Source: Elymus sibiricus
Taxonomy: Eukaryota > Streptophyta > Magnoliopsida > Poales > Poaceae
Direction: 5' to 3'
DNA length: 64,000 bases
Assembly: GCA_039707655.1 (NCBI GenBank)
Contig: CM077668.1
Coordinates: 403,168,130-403,232,129, forward strand
Positions 10,834 to 20,824 of the stretch are shown piece by piece; the first letter of the stretch is position 1, and the number at the start of each line of letters is the position of its first letter. The notes under the pieces were generated by a model that did no database searches, was not told the origin of the DNA, and saw nothing but the letters and a program-made list of their open reading frames with translations. Both the position numbers and the translations under genes were made by a program.

Positions 10834-11549
10834 CATAGTTCATGTATTACTTATTATTTCACATCCAATAGTTCATGTTTTTTTATAATTTCTTAGGAAT
10901 TTTACATTTCATAGTTCATGTATAAGTTATTATTTCACATCTCATAGTTCATTTATTAATTATAATTTCACACTTCATACATCATAGTTTTTGTCTTACT
11001 TACAATTTCACATTTCATACTTTATACTTAAAGTCATTATACTTTTTACATATATTTTTTTCTATAGTTCATTTCTAAATCTCATATCCACATGCTGTAA
11101 ACTAATATGTCACATATAATTGTTATAACATATTTTCCAAGTATTAGTTCTAATTGGCATCCATGCTTGTATTTTGTTTTCATTCTGTAGTACATTTAAA
11201 ATATTATTTCACATAACATGTAGTTCTGCCATGTTCAATTTTTTCATATAAAAGACTGCCAAAAGGTGCTGTCACTTCATTGGTATGCGCGTAGACTTTT
11301 ATGGCTTTGTGGTAGAACTGTTAACTTTTTGAAGACTGGACGGGTTGTACAATAGTACACGCTACCACCATATACTTTTCACACCTCCCTTCAAAATATC
11401 TAAGCATCTTTTCTTACCATTTGGGTGATGAGTTAAAAAGTAAAAAAACATAACTCGTAGCCTACAAAAGAAGGACTCCACTCGGTATTACACTCATTCC
11501 TTCAAGATTTCATTTATGAAAAACTGTGTTCTGAAGAAGTGTTCTATAC
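10834..11549. other. AT-rich spacer upstream of the GRF zinc-finger gene
   Basis: About 10834-11230 is a low-complexity tract in which TTTCACATTTCATAGTTCAT and close variants recur every 30-70 bp. About 11250-11390 is the second member of the repeat described at 9836. The remainder (11390-11549) is probably promoter and leader of the gene starting at 11550. No gene is seen. Confidence 0.45.
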
Positions 11550-12180
11550 ATGGAGTACTACAATGATGTGAGTACTTTCTTCTGATCGGTTGTATCCTAT
11601 ATGTAATTTACTTATGAGATTTTTTTTTATATCTTCATCAGGGTCTTAGTGAAGTAGTTTATGATGATGCTATCTATAGATCTACCAAAGATAAAAGTTG
11701 GAATGGCATAGATCAATATACACCACGAAGATGCATTCACAATCTTAGACCTGCTCGACGTGTAGCATGGGGAAGAGACAATGGCGGACGACGTTTTCTA
11801 GGTTGCCCTCTTCAAGTATTTTTAAATAAATATTCTACACCAAATATATCACTTTCATATTATATTTCTAAATGTAATATCTTTATTTTGCCATGAAGGG
11901 TGAAGAATGTGCTTGGAGTTGTTGGGTAGACCCTGAACATAAACCATGTTTGAAAAGCTACCTTGAAAACTTACATGATGACTTAGAGAATTCTTGGATG
12001 AAGATAGAAGATGCAACAGATGAATTGAAGCAAAAGCATGATCTATTCAAGATGAAGGAGAAGAAGATGAAGGAATTGATATGTCATATTAGCAATGATG
12101 CTAATAGGAAGGATATTATAATTATTATATTATCTTTTGTTGTAATTTTCTTTCTATCTAAATATTACTTCATGTACTAG
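11550..12180 (+). CDS. GRF-type zinc-finger protein with coiled coil and C-terminal membrane anchor
   Basis: Three exons fit together: 11550-11567, 11642-11815 and 11899-12180. Both introns have GT-AG ends and phase 0, giving 157 residues. Exon 1 encodes only MEYYND. Exon 2 ends, and exon 3 begins, with a GRF zinc finger (RRCIHN … NGGRRFLGCP … EECAWSCWVDPE), a nucleic-acid-binding fold. A lysine/glutamate-rich coiled coil follows (about residues 85-130). The last 25 residues are a hydrophobic segment (IIIIILSFVVIFFLSKYYF) suited to tail-anchoring in a membrane. The frame has no lesion. A similar coiled-coil-plus-anchor protein, without the finger, is encoded inside the neighbouring CACTA element. 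Function unknown; a role linked to transposons is inference. Confidence 0.7.
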
Positions 12181-13319
12181 TTTGTTATGGAATGTTGTGC
12201 TTTCAAAAGTTTAGTCAATATATGAAGCAGTATTTAGTCAATCTATATGATTCCAATATATTATATAATATAAAGTTTTGAACACTTAACTTGATGCAAA
12301 GTTTCAAGTACTTATGAACAATACTTGACTCAATATATACAAACCTTCGGAGGAGGCCAAACCAGGGACATCCTTAGCCAATGTGGACGGAGGAGGCCAT
12401 CGAACCCCCACCATCTCTTTCTGTGATTCATGATACCATAGTTGACCTGACACCCTTGCCGTAGAGCAGGTCGTGCAGTTTATTGCTCGGCCTCACAGGT
12501 CGAGAATTGTCGCTTCTATCGAAGGATGCAGTGGAGTGCGCTGAAACGGCGAAGCTGACGCAAAGGTTAATGGTGGTGACATAGCCCTAGCAAAAGCCAC
12601 ATATGGGTACCAATTGTTGTGGAACATGTCATTTTGCTACTGTTGGTTGGAGGTTGAGATGGCCGGTCTACTCTCCTCGTTGGAGCTCAAGCCATCATGA
12701 CAGTGATGGTCTCCGTACTATCACCTCTGAGCATTCTGGGGGTAGGAGAAGTTCGATGGTGTGAGAATGATGCAGGACAACGCTCTAGTTGATTTCTTGC
12801 ATATTTACCTTTCATAACTTAAGTTGGTGGTTATATTGGGTTAATGTGGCAACAACCCAATCATTTCCAAGCGACATGTCGGCGGTTCAACTTAAGTTTC
12901 AAAGTTATATGAGTAAAGTGACAGACCTCCGATAATTTTAGGACCCAAAAAGTGGAGTTTCGAAGTTATAGGACTAAACTGGCACACCTCAGATAGTTTA
13001 TGGAATGTACAGATAAATTCACATATGTACTATGTGATGCAATGTGATTTTTTGATAAAACATGTTGAATTTTATAACACATAATACGTTATAAGAATTG
13101 ACATGCCAAATCCATTTTGGCTAAGATTACATGGTATTTATAAGATCTTTAACTGATAAGTAGATGATTATTAAGAATTGACAATAATTAACACAAACCA
13201 TATAACACATAATAATATAATACATTACCTTATAGTTTTATGATTGATTCATGTGCTCCTACTGATGGTTTGGAATTACATATAAACATTTAACACATTT
13301 CACATTCCCTATGTAGTTA
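12181..13319. other. Spacer with a higher-GC foreign-looking block (about 12345-13005)
   Basis: The AT-rich DNA is interrupted from about 12345 to 13005 by a block of clearly higher GC content with no long reading frame. Near its right side two similar phrases occur (AAAGTTATATGAGTAAAGTG and AAGTTATAGGACTAAACTGG), of a type often seen at the ends of grass DNA transposons. I could not identify clean terminal repeats or a target duplication. From 13005 the AT-rich sequence resumes up to the CACTA insertion. Confidence 0.35.
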
Positions 13320-13322
13320 AGA
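13320..13322 (+). repeat. Target-site duplication (AGA), left of CACTA copy B
   Basis: AGA precedes the terminal CACTAG, and the same three bases follow the right terminus at 24784-24786. A 3-bp duplication is diagnostic of CACTA transposition. Confidence 0.85.
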
Positions 13323-13356
13323 CACTAGTAGAAAACAGACCTTTCATCCAATGCAT

Positions 13357-13638
13357 TAGTCCCGGTCTGGTTACGAGCCGATACTAAAGAGGCTATTAGT
13401 ACCGGTTCGTGCCGGCTCCAACGGCTAGGAGCAGGGCATCCTTTAGTACCGGCTCGTAAGGAACCTTTAGTACCGGTTCGTGTCACGAACCGGTACTAAA
13501 GGGGGCGTGGCAGGCTTTTGGTCAGACTTGGGCCCCGCGTGCCTCTTTAGAACCGGTTCGTGGCACGAACCGGTACTAAAGGTGGCCCTTTAGAACCGGT
13601 TGGTGTCACCAACCGGTACTAAAGAGTTCCTATATATA
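13357..13638 (+). promoter_or_regulatory. 5' subterminal palindromic repeats and TATA box
   Basis: Several inverted units with the core TAGTACCGGTTCG/CGAACCGGTACTA lie between about 13357 and 13625, followed by TATATATA at 13631-13638. In En/Spm-type elements such subterminal arrays are where the element's own DNA-binding protein attaches. The TATA box would drive the first two genes. The leader after it (about 13660-14150) has no clear coding exon. Confidence 0.75.
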
Positions 13639-14154
13639 GTGCTTCGTCCCCAGCCGGTCGAAGGGGCTCTCATTTCTCTGTTTTCTCCCCTGTTCTTCTT
13701 CTTGCTCGAAGCTCATCCTCCATTTTGCCAAGGATTTGTCAAGATTTGAAGGCACCCCATCTATCCAAGTGTTCACAAAGGTTAGCAACTTTGCCCCTTC
13801 ATCTCTCATTGCTAGATTAGCTTGTGGTGTATGCTCAAAGATATGTGATTTGTGGGTTTTAGCTAGGTTTTGGGAGTGATCATTATGTGGGAGTTTATTT
13901 GATTTATATGCAATTTGAGCTCAAATTAACTTGTTAGGTTGCATATGTGTAGGTGTGGTTTATTTGGTGCCTTCCCATCCCCGTCCTAACCACCGTCGAT
14001 CGCCCGCACCATCTCGTCGCGGCACCGGCCACCTTGGTGAGCCAGCTCTTGTTCTTCTTAAAACCTTTTTGTTAAAAAAATTTTACTTGTATGATTTAGA
14101 TAGCTGCGTGTACGATTTACTTACTTGTATTATTGTTAGTTATTCTATAGTGTC

Positions 14155-14609
14155 ATGGTTATGGTATCCGCCCACGTCGGCCCTCGTCCAGTCTATGATT
14201 CAGATGTGGTATGTCGTTATCTTTTATAACTATTTCACACATCATCTAATGTCTATGACAATTATGCCACCAACTTGACGTAGATGTTTTTGTCTAGAAG
14301 GTAGTTGAACCAGAAATTCCAACCGACTATGCAATTCTGCTCGAGAGGTTAACTGAAGTTGAAAAAGAAAACAATATTTTGAAAGAAAAATTGAAAAGAA
14401 CTGAAGAAGAGAAGATGGGATTGGAGTTGCATGTTGCCGATGTCGTCGATGATCACAAGATCAAGATGGATGCAATGCGCTTGAAGCTTAGAAAGATTAG
14501 AAAATATGCCATTGATAAAGAGGCTTGGTATCATTATGCTGTTGGATCAATTGTTACCTTAGTTGCGATTTTGATCGTATTTCTTGTTGCATTTAAATGT
14601 TTTAGATAG
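14155..14609 (+). CDS. CACTA accessory protein: coiled coil and C-terminal membrane segment
   Basis: Two exons join in phase 0: 14155-14208 (18 codons from an ATG) and 14301-14609, using donor GTATGT and acceptor TCTAGAAG. The 120-residue product has a long charged coiled coil (from ERLTEVEKENN to about DAMRLKLRKIRK). It ends in a hydrophobic anchor (VGSIVTLVAILIVFLVAF) followed by KCFR. The gene lies between the element's 5' repeats and the transposase. The first exon is short and its assignment is less certain than the second. The layout resembles the GRF zinc-finger protein at 11550-12180, but the zinc finger is absent here. Its role in transposition is unknown. Confidence 0.6.
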
Positions 14610-14774
14610 TTGTATGTTGTTTTATGAGATGTATGTATGAACTATAAGTATCTATTATTTGAAGTAATAACATTTGGTCACTGCTAGCTCTACTTTGGTT
14701 GTAATTAATGTGATGATGAAGTTGTACTAATTTGGTCACTTCGATGTTGTGTAGTGAACATAAGCCGGCAATGG

Positions 14775-17700
14775 ATGTACGATGACCGACGCTCTCTAGG
14801 GTTCCTTAATGGCCTGCATGATTTTATTCTTGTGGCTGAGGCAAACAAGCAGAATGGTTTCATGTGTTGTCCATGTCGTGACTGTAAGAATGATAGGAAT
14901 TACTCTACCTCAAAAACCCTTCACTACCACCTGCTAAAGTCCGGTTTCATGTCCGGCTATAGCTGTTGGACCAAGCACGGAGAAAGAGGGGTTATAATGG
15001 AAGACAATGAAGAAGAAGAGGATGATGACAACTATCCTTTCGCCGCTACAACAATGGGGGAAGCTGAAGAAGAGGCATCAATGGGGGAAGCTGAAGAAGA
15101 GGCATCAGATGAGCCCGCTGATGATTTTGGTCGGGTCATTGCTGATGCAAAGAGAAACTGTGAAAGTGACAAGGAGAGGTTGAAGTTGAAGTGCATGTTA
15201 GAGGATCACAAGAAATTGTTGTATCCAAATTGTGAAGATGACCAGAAAAAGCTGGGTACCACGCTGGAATTGCTGCAATGGAAGGCGAAGAATGGTGTAA
15301 CTGACAAGGGATTTGAAGACTTGCTGATAATGATAAAGAAGATGCTACCAAAGGATAACGAATTACCTGACAGTACGTACGAAGCAAAGAAGGTTGTCTG
15401 CCCTCTAGGATTAGAGGTGCAGAAGATACGTGCATGCCCTAATGACTGCATCCCCTACCGCGGTGAGGAGTACGAGAATTTGGATGCATGCCCGGTATGC
15501 GGTGCACTGCGCTATAAGATCCCCCGCGATGACCCTGGTGATGTGGAGGGCGAACGCCCCAGGAAGAGGGTTCCTGCCAAGGTGATGTGGTATGCTCCTA
15601 TAATACCACGGTTGAAACGTTTATTCCAAAACAAAGAGCATGCCAAGTTGTTGCGATGGCACAGAGAAGAACGTAAGAAAGACGGGATGTTGAGAGCACC
15701 CGCTGATGGGTCGCAGTGGAGAAAAATCGAGAGGGAGTTCGAGGACTTTGCAGCTGACGCAACGAACTTATGGTTTGGTCTTAGTACAGACGGCATGAAT
15801 CCTTTTGGGGAGCAAAGCTCCAGTCACAGCACCTGGCCCGTGACTCTATCTATCTACAACTTTCCTCCTTGGTTGTGCATGAAGTGGAAGTTCATTATGA
15901 TGCCCGTGCTCATCCAAGGCCCTAAGCAACCCGGCAACGACATTGATGTATACCTAAGGCCACTAGTTGATGAACTTCTACAGTTGTGGAAAAAACCAGG
16001 TGTACGTGTGTGGGATGTTCACGCACAGAAGGAAATTGACCTACGAGCGTTGCTGTTTGTAACCATCAATGATTGGCCTGCTCTTAGTAACCTTTCAGGA
16101 CATACAAACAAGGGATACAATGCATGCACGTACTGTTTAGATGATACTGAAAGTATATATTTGGATAAATGTAAGAAGAATGTGTACCTGGGACATCGTC
16201 GATTTCTACCGATCAAGCATATCTTAAGAAAGGCAGGCAACCATTTCAAACGTGAGCCAGATAACCGGAAGAAGCCTGGCCTCCGTACTGGTGAATATAT
16301 ATTTGATATGGTAAAGGATTTACAAGTAATCTTTGGAAAGGGTCCTGGCGGACAATCTGTTCCGAATGACGCCAACGGACACGCACCCATGTGGAAGAAG
16401 AAATCTATATTTTGGGAACTTGAATATTGGAAAGCCCTAGAGGTCCGCAATGCAATCGACGTGATGCACGTGACGAAGAATCTTTGTGTGAACCTGCTAG
16501 GCTTCTTGGGCGTGTATGGAAAGACAAAAGATACACCGAAGGCACGGGAGGACAAGCAAAGAATTAACGAAAAAGACGGCATGCCTCCAAAGCAGTATCA
16601 AGGTCCTGCCAGCTACGCTCTTACCAAAGAAGAGAAGGAAATCTTTTTTGAATGCCTGCTCAGTATCAAGGTCCCGTCTGGCTTCTCGTCGAATATAAAG
16701 GGAATAATAAACATGGCAGAGAAAAAATTTCAAAACCTAAAGTCTCATGACTGCCACGTGATTATGACGCAATTACTTCCGGTTGCACTTAGGGGGCTTC
16801 TACCGGAAAATGTTCGATTAGCCATTGTGAAGCTATGCGCATTCCTCAATGCAATTTCTCAGAAGGTAATCGATCCAGAAATCCTACCAAGGTTACAGAA
16901 TGACCTGGTCCAATGTCTTGTCAGTTTCGAGTTGGTGTTCCCTCCATCCTTCTTCAATATTATGACGCACGTCCTAGTTCACCTAGTCGAAGAGATTAAC
17001 ATTCTGGGTCCTGTATTTCTACACAATATGTTCCCCTTCGAGAGGTTCATGGGAGTCTTAAAGAAATATGTTCATAACCGTGCTAGGCCAGAAGGAAGCA
17101 TCGCCAAGGGATATGGAACAGAGGAGGTTATTGAGTTTTGTGTTGACTTTGTTCCTGACATTAAGCCGATTGGTCTTCCTGAATCGCGGCATGAGGGGAG
17201 ACTGGGTGGAAAAGGCACACTAGGAAAGAAAGAAGCAATAAATATGGACGGGCATTCTTTCACTCAAGCACACTACACGGTTCTACAAAATTCCACCTTG
17301 GTGACTCCATATATCGAGGAACACAAGGATATTGTACGGTCCAAGAACCCGGAGCAATCTGACCCCTGGATTGAACGTAAACACATGGAGACTTTCGCCG
17401 GTTGGTTGCAAACAAAGCTCATCAATGACAACGATGTTCCAGATGAACTGTACTGGTTGGCCAAGTCACCAAGTTCGACTGTAACGACTTTCAAAGGGTA
17501 CGAGATAAATGGGAATACATTTTACACGATCGCCCAAGATAAAAAGAGCACCAACCAAAACAGTGGTGTCCGCTATGATGCAACCAACTTTCAAGACACA
17601 TATTATGGTTACATAGAGGAGATATGGGAACTTGACTATGGACCTGATCTTAAGGTACCTTTGTTTCGGTGCAAATGGGTCAAATATACTGGAGGCGGGG

Positions 17701-18104
17701 TACAGGTAGACCCGCAGTACGGAATGACAACAGTGGATCTCAACAATCTTGGGTACACAGACGACTCATTCGTCCTAGCCAATGATGTGGCTCAGGTTTT
17801 CTATGTGAAGGACATGTCTAGCAAACCGAGGAGAAAAAAAGATAAGGAAGCGAATACATCATACGATGAGCCAAAGCGCCACATAGTTCTTTCAGGGAAA
17901 AGAAACATTGTGGGAGTGGAGGACAAGACAGACATGTCAGAAGATTATGAAAAGTTTCATGAAATCCCTCCCTTCAGAGTGAAGACTGACCCAAACATCC
18001 TGTTAAATAATGAAGATTCTCCATGGTTACGGCGCAATCATAAGCAAGGGACAAATAGTACGCAGAAAAAGTCTTACACCGCGAGATCCCACTCTGGGAT
18101 GTGA
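14775..18104 (+). CDS. CACTA TNP2-like transposase, full length
   Basis: This is an uninterrupted frame of about 1,109 residues in one exon. In order it shows an N-terminal transposase-associated zinc-binding region (CCPCRDCKND … HYHLLKSGF, about residues 30-65), an acidic stretch with a duplicated MGEAEEEAS, and the Transposase_21 catalytic region (GLSTDGMNPFG, NDWPALSNLSGH, RNAIDVMHVTKNL, with candidate acidic catalytic residues). A DUF4218-type region follows (LLPVALRGLLP … HNMFPFERFMG), then DUF4216 near the C-terminus. It would cut and rejoin the CACTA termini. The frame extends upstream, but the codon where family members usually begin (before SRQWM) is ATA, not ATG, so I start at the first in-frame ATG. 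A splice acceptor (GTGTAG) just upstream suggests a leader intron. Confidence 0.88.
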   Translation: MYDDRRSLGFLNGLHDFILVAEANKQNGFMCCPCRDCKNDRNYSTSKTLHYHLLKSGFMSGYSCWTKHGERGVIMEDNEEEEDDDNYPFAATTMGEAEEEASMGEAEEEASDEPADDFGRVIADAKRNCESDKERLKLKCMLEDHKKLLYPNCEDDQKKLGTTLELLQWKAKNGVTDKGFEDLLIMIKKMLPKDNELPDSTYEAKKVVCPLGLEVQKIRACPNDCIPYRGEEYENLDACPVCGALRYKIPRDDPGDVEGERPRKRVPAKVMWYAPIIPRLKRLFQNKEHAKLLRWHREERKKDGMLRAPADGSQWRKIEREFEDFAADATNLWFGLSTDGMNPFGEQSSSHSTWPVTLSIYNFPPWLCMKWKFIMMPVLIQGPKQPGNDIDVYLRPLVDELLQLWKKPGVRVWDVHAQKEIDLRALLFVTINDWPALSNLSGHTNKGYNACTYCLDDTESIYLDKCKKNVYLGHRRFLPIKHILRKAGNHFKREPDNRKKPGLRTGEYIFDMVKDLQVIFGKGPGGQSVPNDANGHAPMWKKKSIFWELEYWKALEVRNAIDVMHVTKNLCVNLLGFLGVYGKTKDTPKAREDKQRINEKDGMPPKQYQGPASYALTKEEKEIFFECLLSIKVPSGFSSNIKGIINMAEKKFQNLKSHDCHVIMTQLLPVALRGLLPENVRLAIVKLCAFLNAISQKVIDPEILPRLQNDLVQCLVSFELVFPPSFFNIMTHVLVHLVEEINILGPVFLHNMFPFERFMGVLKKYVHNRARPEGSIAKGYGTEEVIEFCVDFVPDIKPIGLPESRHEGRLGGKGTLGKKEAINMDGHSFTQAHYTVLQNSTLVTPYIEEHKDIVRSKNPEQSDPWIERKHMETFAGWLQTKLINDNDVPDELYWLAKSPSSTVTTFKGYEINGNTFYTIAQDKKSTNQNSGVRYDATNFQDTYYGYIEEIWELDYGPDLKVPLFRCKWVKYTGGGVQVDPQYGMTTVDLNNLGYTDDSFVLANDVAQVFYVKDMSSKPRRKKDKEANTSYDEPKRHIVLSGKRNIVGVEDKTDMSEDYEKFHEIPPFRVKTDPNILLNNEDSPWLRRNHKQGTNSTQKKSYTARSHSGM

Positions 18105-19098
18105 CCGGCTTCACCGTCATCACTTTCTATGTGAAGGACATGCATGCATTTTCTAGCATGGTATCTTTGTAACAATTTGACATCTTATTTATATTAAGTT
18201 CATTTGTAGTGCTTTTCAGAGTTCATTTGTAGTGCTTTTCAGAGTTCATTTATATTAAGTCAGAAAGGGTTGAAAATTGGTGATGTGCCTTTGAATGGTG
18301 CATATTGAACACACAAAAAGTATGGAGTTAAAATAAGTTATTAAAAATGAAATCCCTTTGTAATAGATGAGTTTTCGTCCGAAACCCTCATACTTCGAAA
18401 GAGATTGTCCAGTTTGTACACGAAGTGCATCCTGTTTTTGTCGTAACCCTCTCTACTCTTTAGAAGTTGCTATGTGGGTGAAATTATGATGTCATGCCAA
18501 GTTACAACCTTTTCAGAGTTCATTTGTAGTGCTTTTCAATTTCAGGGTCATTTAGCTCAAAATAAATCATTAAATGCATGAAAAATATCAAATGAAGTCA
18601 GAAAGGGTTGAAAATTGATGATGTGCCTTTGAATGGTGCATATTGAACACACAAAAAGTATGGAGTTAAAATAAGTTATTAAAAATGAAATCCCTTTGTA
18701 ATAGATGAGTTTTCGTCCGAAACCCTCATATACTTCGAAAGAGATTGTCCAGTTTGTACACGAAGTGCATCCAGTTTTTGCCGTAACCCTCTTTACTCTT
18801 TAGAAGTTGCTATGTGGGTGAAATTATGATGTCATGCCAAGTTACAACCTGTTCAGAGTTCATTTGTAGTGCTTTTCAAACTCCAGATATGACATTTCAA
18901 ATGCCATTTAATCAAATTGTCTTATACAGCAGTTTAAGTTGTTCAAACATGCATGGAAATGCCATAAACAGATTCCTTATATTTTTCTGATATTTTTTCA
19001 TATATTATTTATTTCCATTGGAGTCATAGATTTTTTTCTATGATTTTCTAAAGTTTAGGGGTTTTTCTGAAAATAATAACTAATAATGAATTAAAAAC
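18105..19098 (+). repeat. TNP2 3' region with a tandem duplication, copy B
   Basis: As in copy A, a block of about 285 bp is present twice (about 18257-18538 and 18597-18879), with the flanking phrase GTTCATTTGTAGTGCTTTTC repeated. The remainder is AT-rich and non-coding. It separates the transposase from the internal promoter block. Confidence 0.8.
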
Positions 19099-19223
19099 CC
19101 TTTAGTACCGGTGCGAGCCACGCACCGGTACTAAAGGTCCACCGCCCCGCACATTTTTTGGGGAGGACCTTTAGTACCGGTGCGAGCCACGCACCGGTAC
19201 TAAAGGGTGCCTAGGTATAAATA
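19099..19223 (+). promoter_or_regulatory. Internal CACTA promoter block, copy B: paired palindromes plus TATA box
   Basis: Two palindromes (about 19099-19138 and 19169-19207), with arms TTTAGTACCGGTGCG and their complement, precede TATAAATA at 19216-19223. The following 250 bp are extremely GC-rich with CGCCGCCCCGACC-type tandem repeats, then AT-rich leader DNA. The block resembles the element's ends although it lies at its centre, and it most likely starts the transcript of the TNP1-like/protease gene. Confidence 0.7.
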
Positions 19224-20824
19224 CTGTCCCTTCGTCCTGGGCCGACCCACGCACCGGGAGAAGGACAAAACGACGCTGTCAGGCTGCCGAAATCTGCCGT
19301 CGCCGCCGCCCGTCGCGCACGAGCCCGCCGCTCGCCGCCCCGACCCCGCCGCCCCGACGCCGCCCGCCGCCCCGACCCAGCCGCCCCGACCCCGCCGCCC
19401 CGACGCCGCCCGCCGCCCCGACCCCGCCGCCCCGACGCCACGCGCCGCCCCGAGCCCGCCGCCCCGACGCCGCGCGCCGCCCTGACGCATCCTCCCCCCT
19501 CCGGCGAGCGCGCTCCCTCGGTGAGCCTCTCCCCTCCCCCTTGCCCCTCCGCGCGCCCACCCGATCCAGTCAACTCCGGCGCGGCTTGCCGGAGCAACTC
19601 TGTGAATTAGTTTTAGTTTAATTAGTTTTAGTTTAATTAGTTTTAGTTTTAGTCTATGACAGGTGGGACCCCCTAGCTAATTAGTTTTAGTTTATTTTAA
19701 CTCTAGATTAACTCTGTGTCTATGATAGTGGGACCCCCTAGCTAATTAATTAGTTTAAATAATGTGTCTATGACAGGTGGGACCCCCTAGCTAATTAGTT
19801 TAGTTTAATTTGTTAGATGCTAAGTGTTAATTTTGCTAAGTGTTATTTAATTTGTTTTCATAATTAAGTGTTTCTTCTCGACGTCGACGATGCCGATCCC
19901 GCATCCTCGTCGTCGAGTCGGCGGAGGAGGTCTGCTGCTTGAGCCGAGGGGCCCTGTCCGGGACTGGGCTCCGCCGGGCTGGTAATGGGAGGTGCTGCCT
20001 TCCGGGCAGCGCAGCTTGGTGAGGAGCCAGCCCGTCGTCGACCCGGAGGTTCTATGGTGGCGGCCGCATGGGCCACGGACGGTTCGGAGGCTTGAGTCCC
20101 CCGCGGAGGTGGTACAATACCATGTCAGCGAGGAGAACGAGCACGTCCGTCGCTACATGGCAGCTTTGGAGGCCAGGTCCGACAATACCTGGCAGATTCT
20201 TCGGGGATCTCACTAGAGCTATGTTCCTGTGATGGTTCCTTCTCTTTGGGTGTCCACCGCCCGCCCCGATATCCGTCGTGCGCTAGGGTTCTAGCTAGCT
20301 AGATAGATATATTAGCTACTATATATGTATTATGATGATGTATTAGCTAGATCGATGGATTAGCCGATGTATTAACTATTATCCGAGATTATGATGAGAT
20401 CTTTTCTAAGAACTACTATATATGTATTCGATGATGAATTATTAATTAACTATCAGTTATTTGCTTCTTGAATGCATGCTAATTTGAATACTAATTTGTT
20501 TTATCTATATTATTATGGATTAGTTATTAATCTATGGATAATACCAGTAGAGCTCATGAAGAGGACCTCTTCAACATGATACGCTCCTCCGTAAAACCCA
20601 GCGGAGCTTCTGGGTGAATCACATGATGATGACGGCTCACAATATCTGAACGATTACGGTGATGGATGTGAGGCCGAGGAAGAAGAACTTATGTTCCAAA
20701 ATCCGAAACAACTAACAATGTCCGGCGAGGTATATACATATTAGCCTCTGGTGATCATTACATGTGTATTAATTAATTTGTATATATATATATATTAACA
20801 AATCTTTCTTCTTTTAATTATCAG

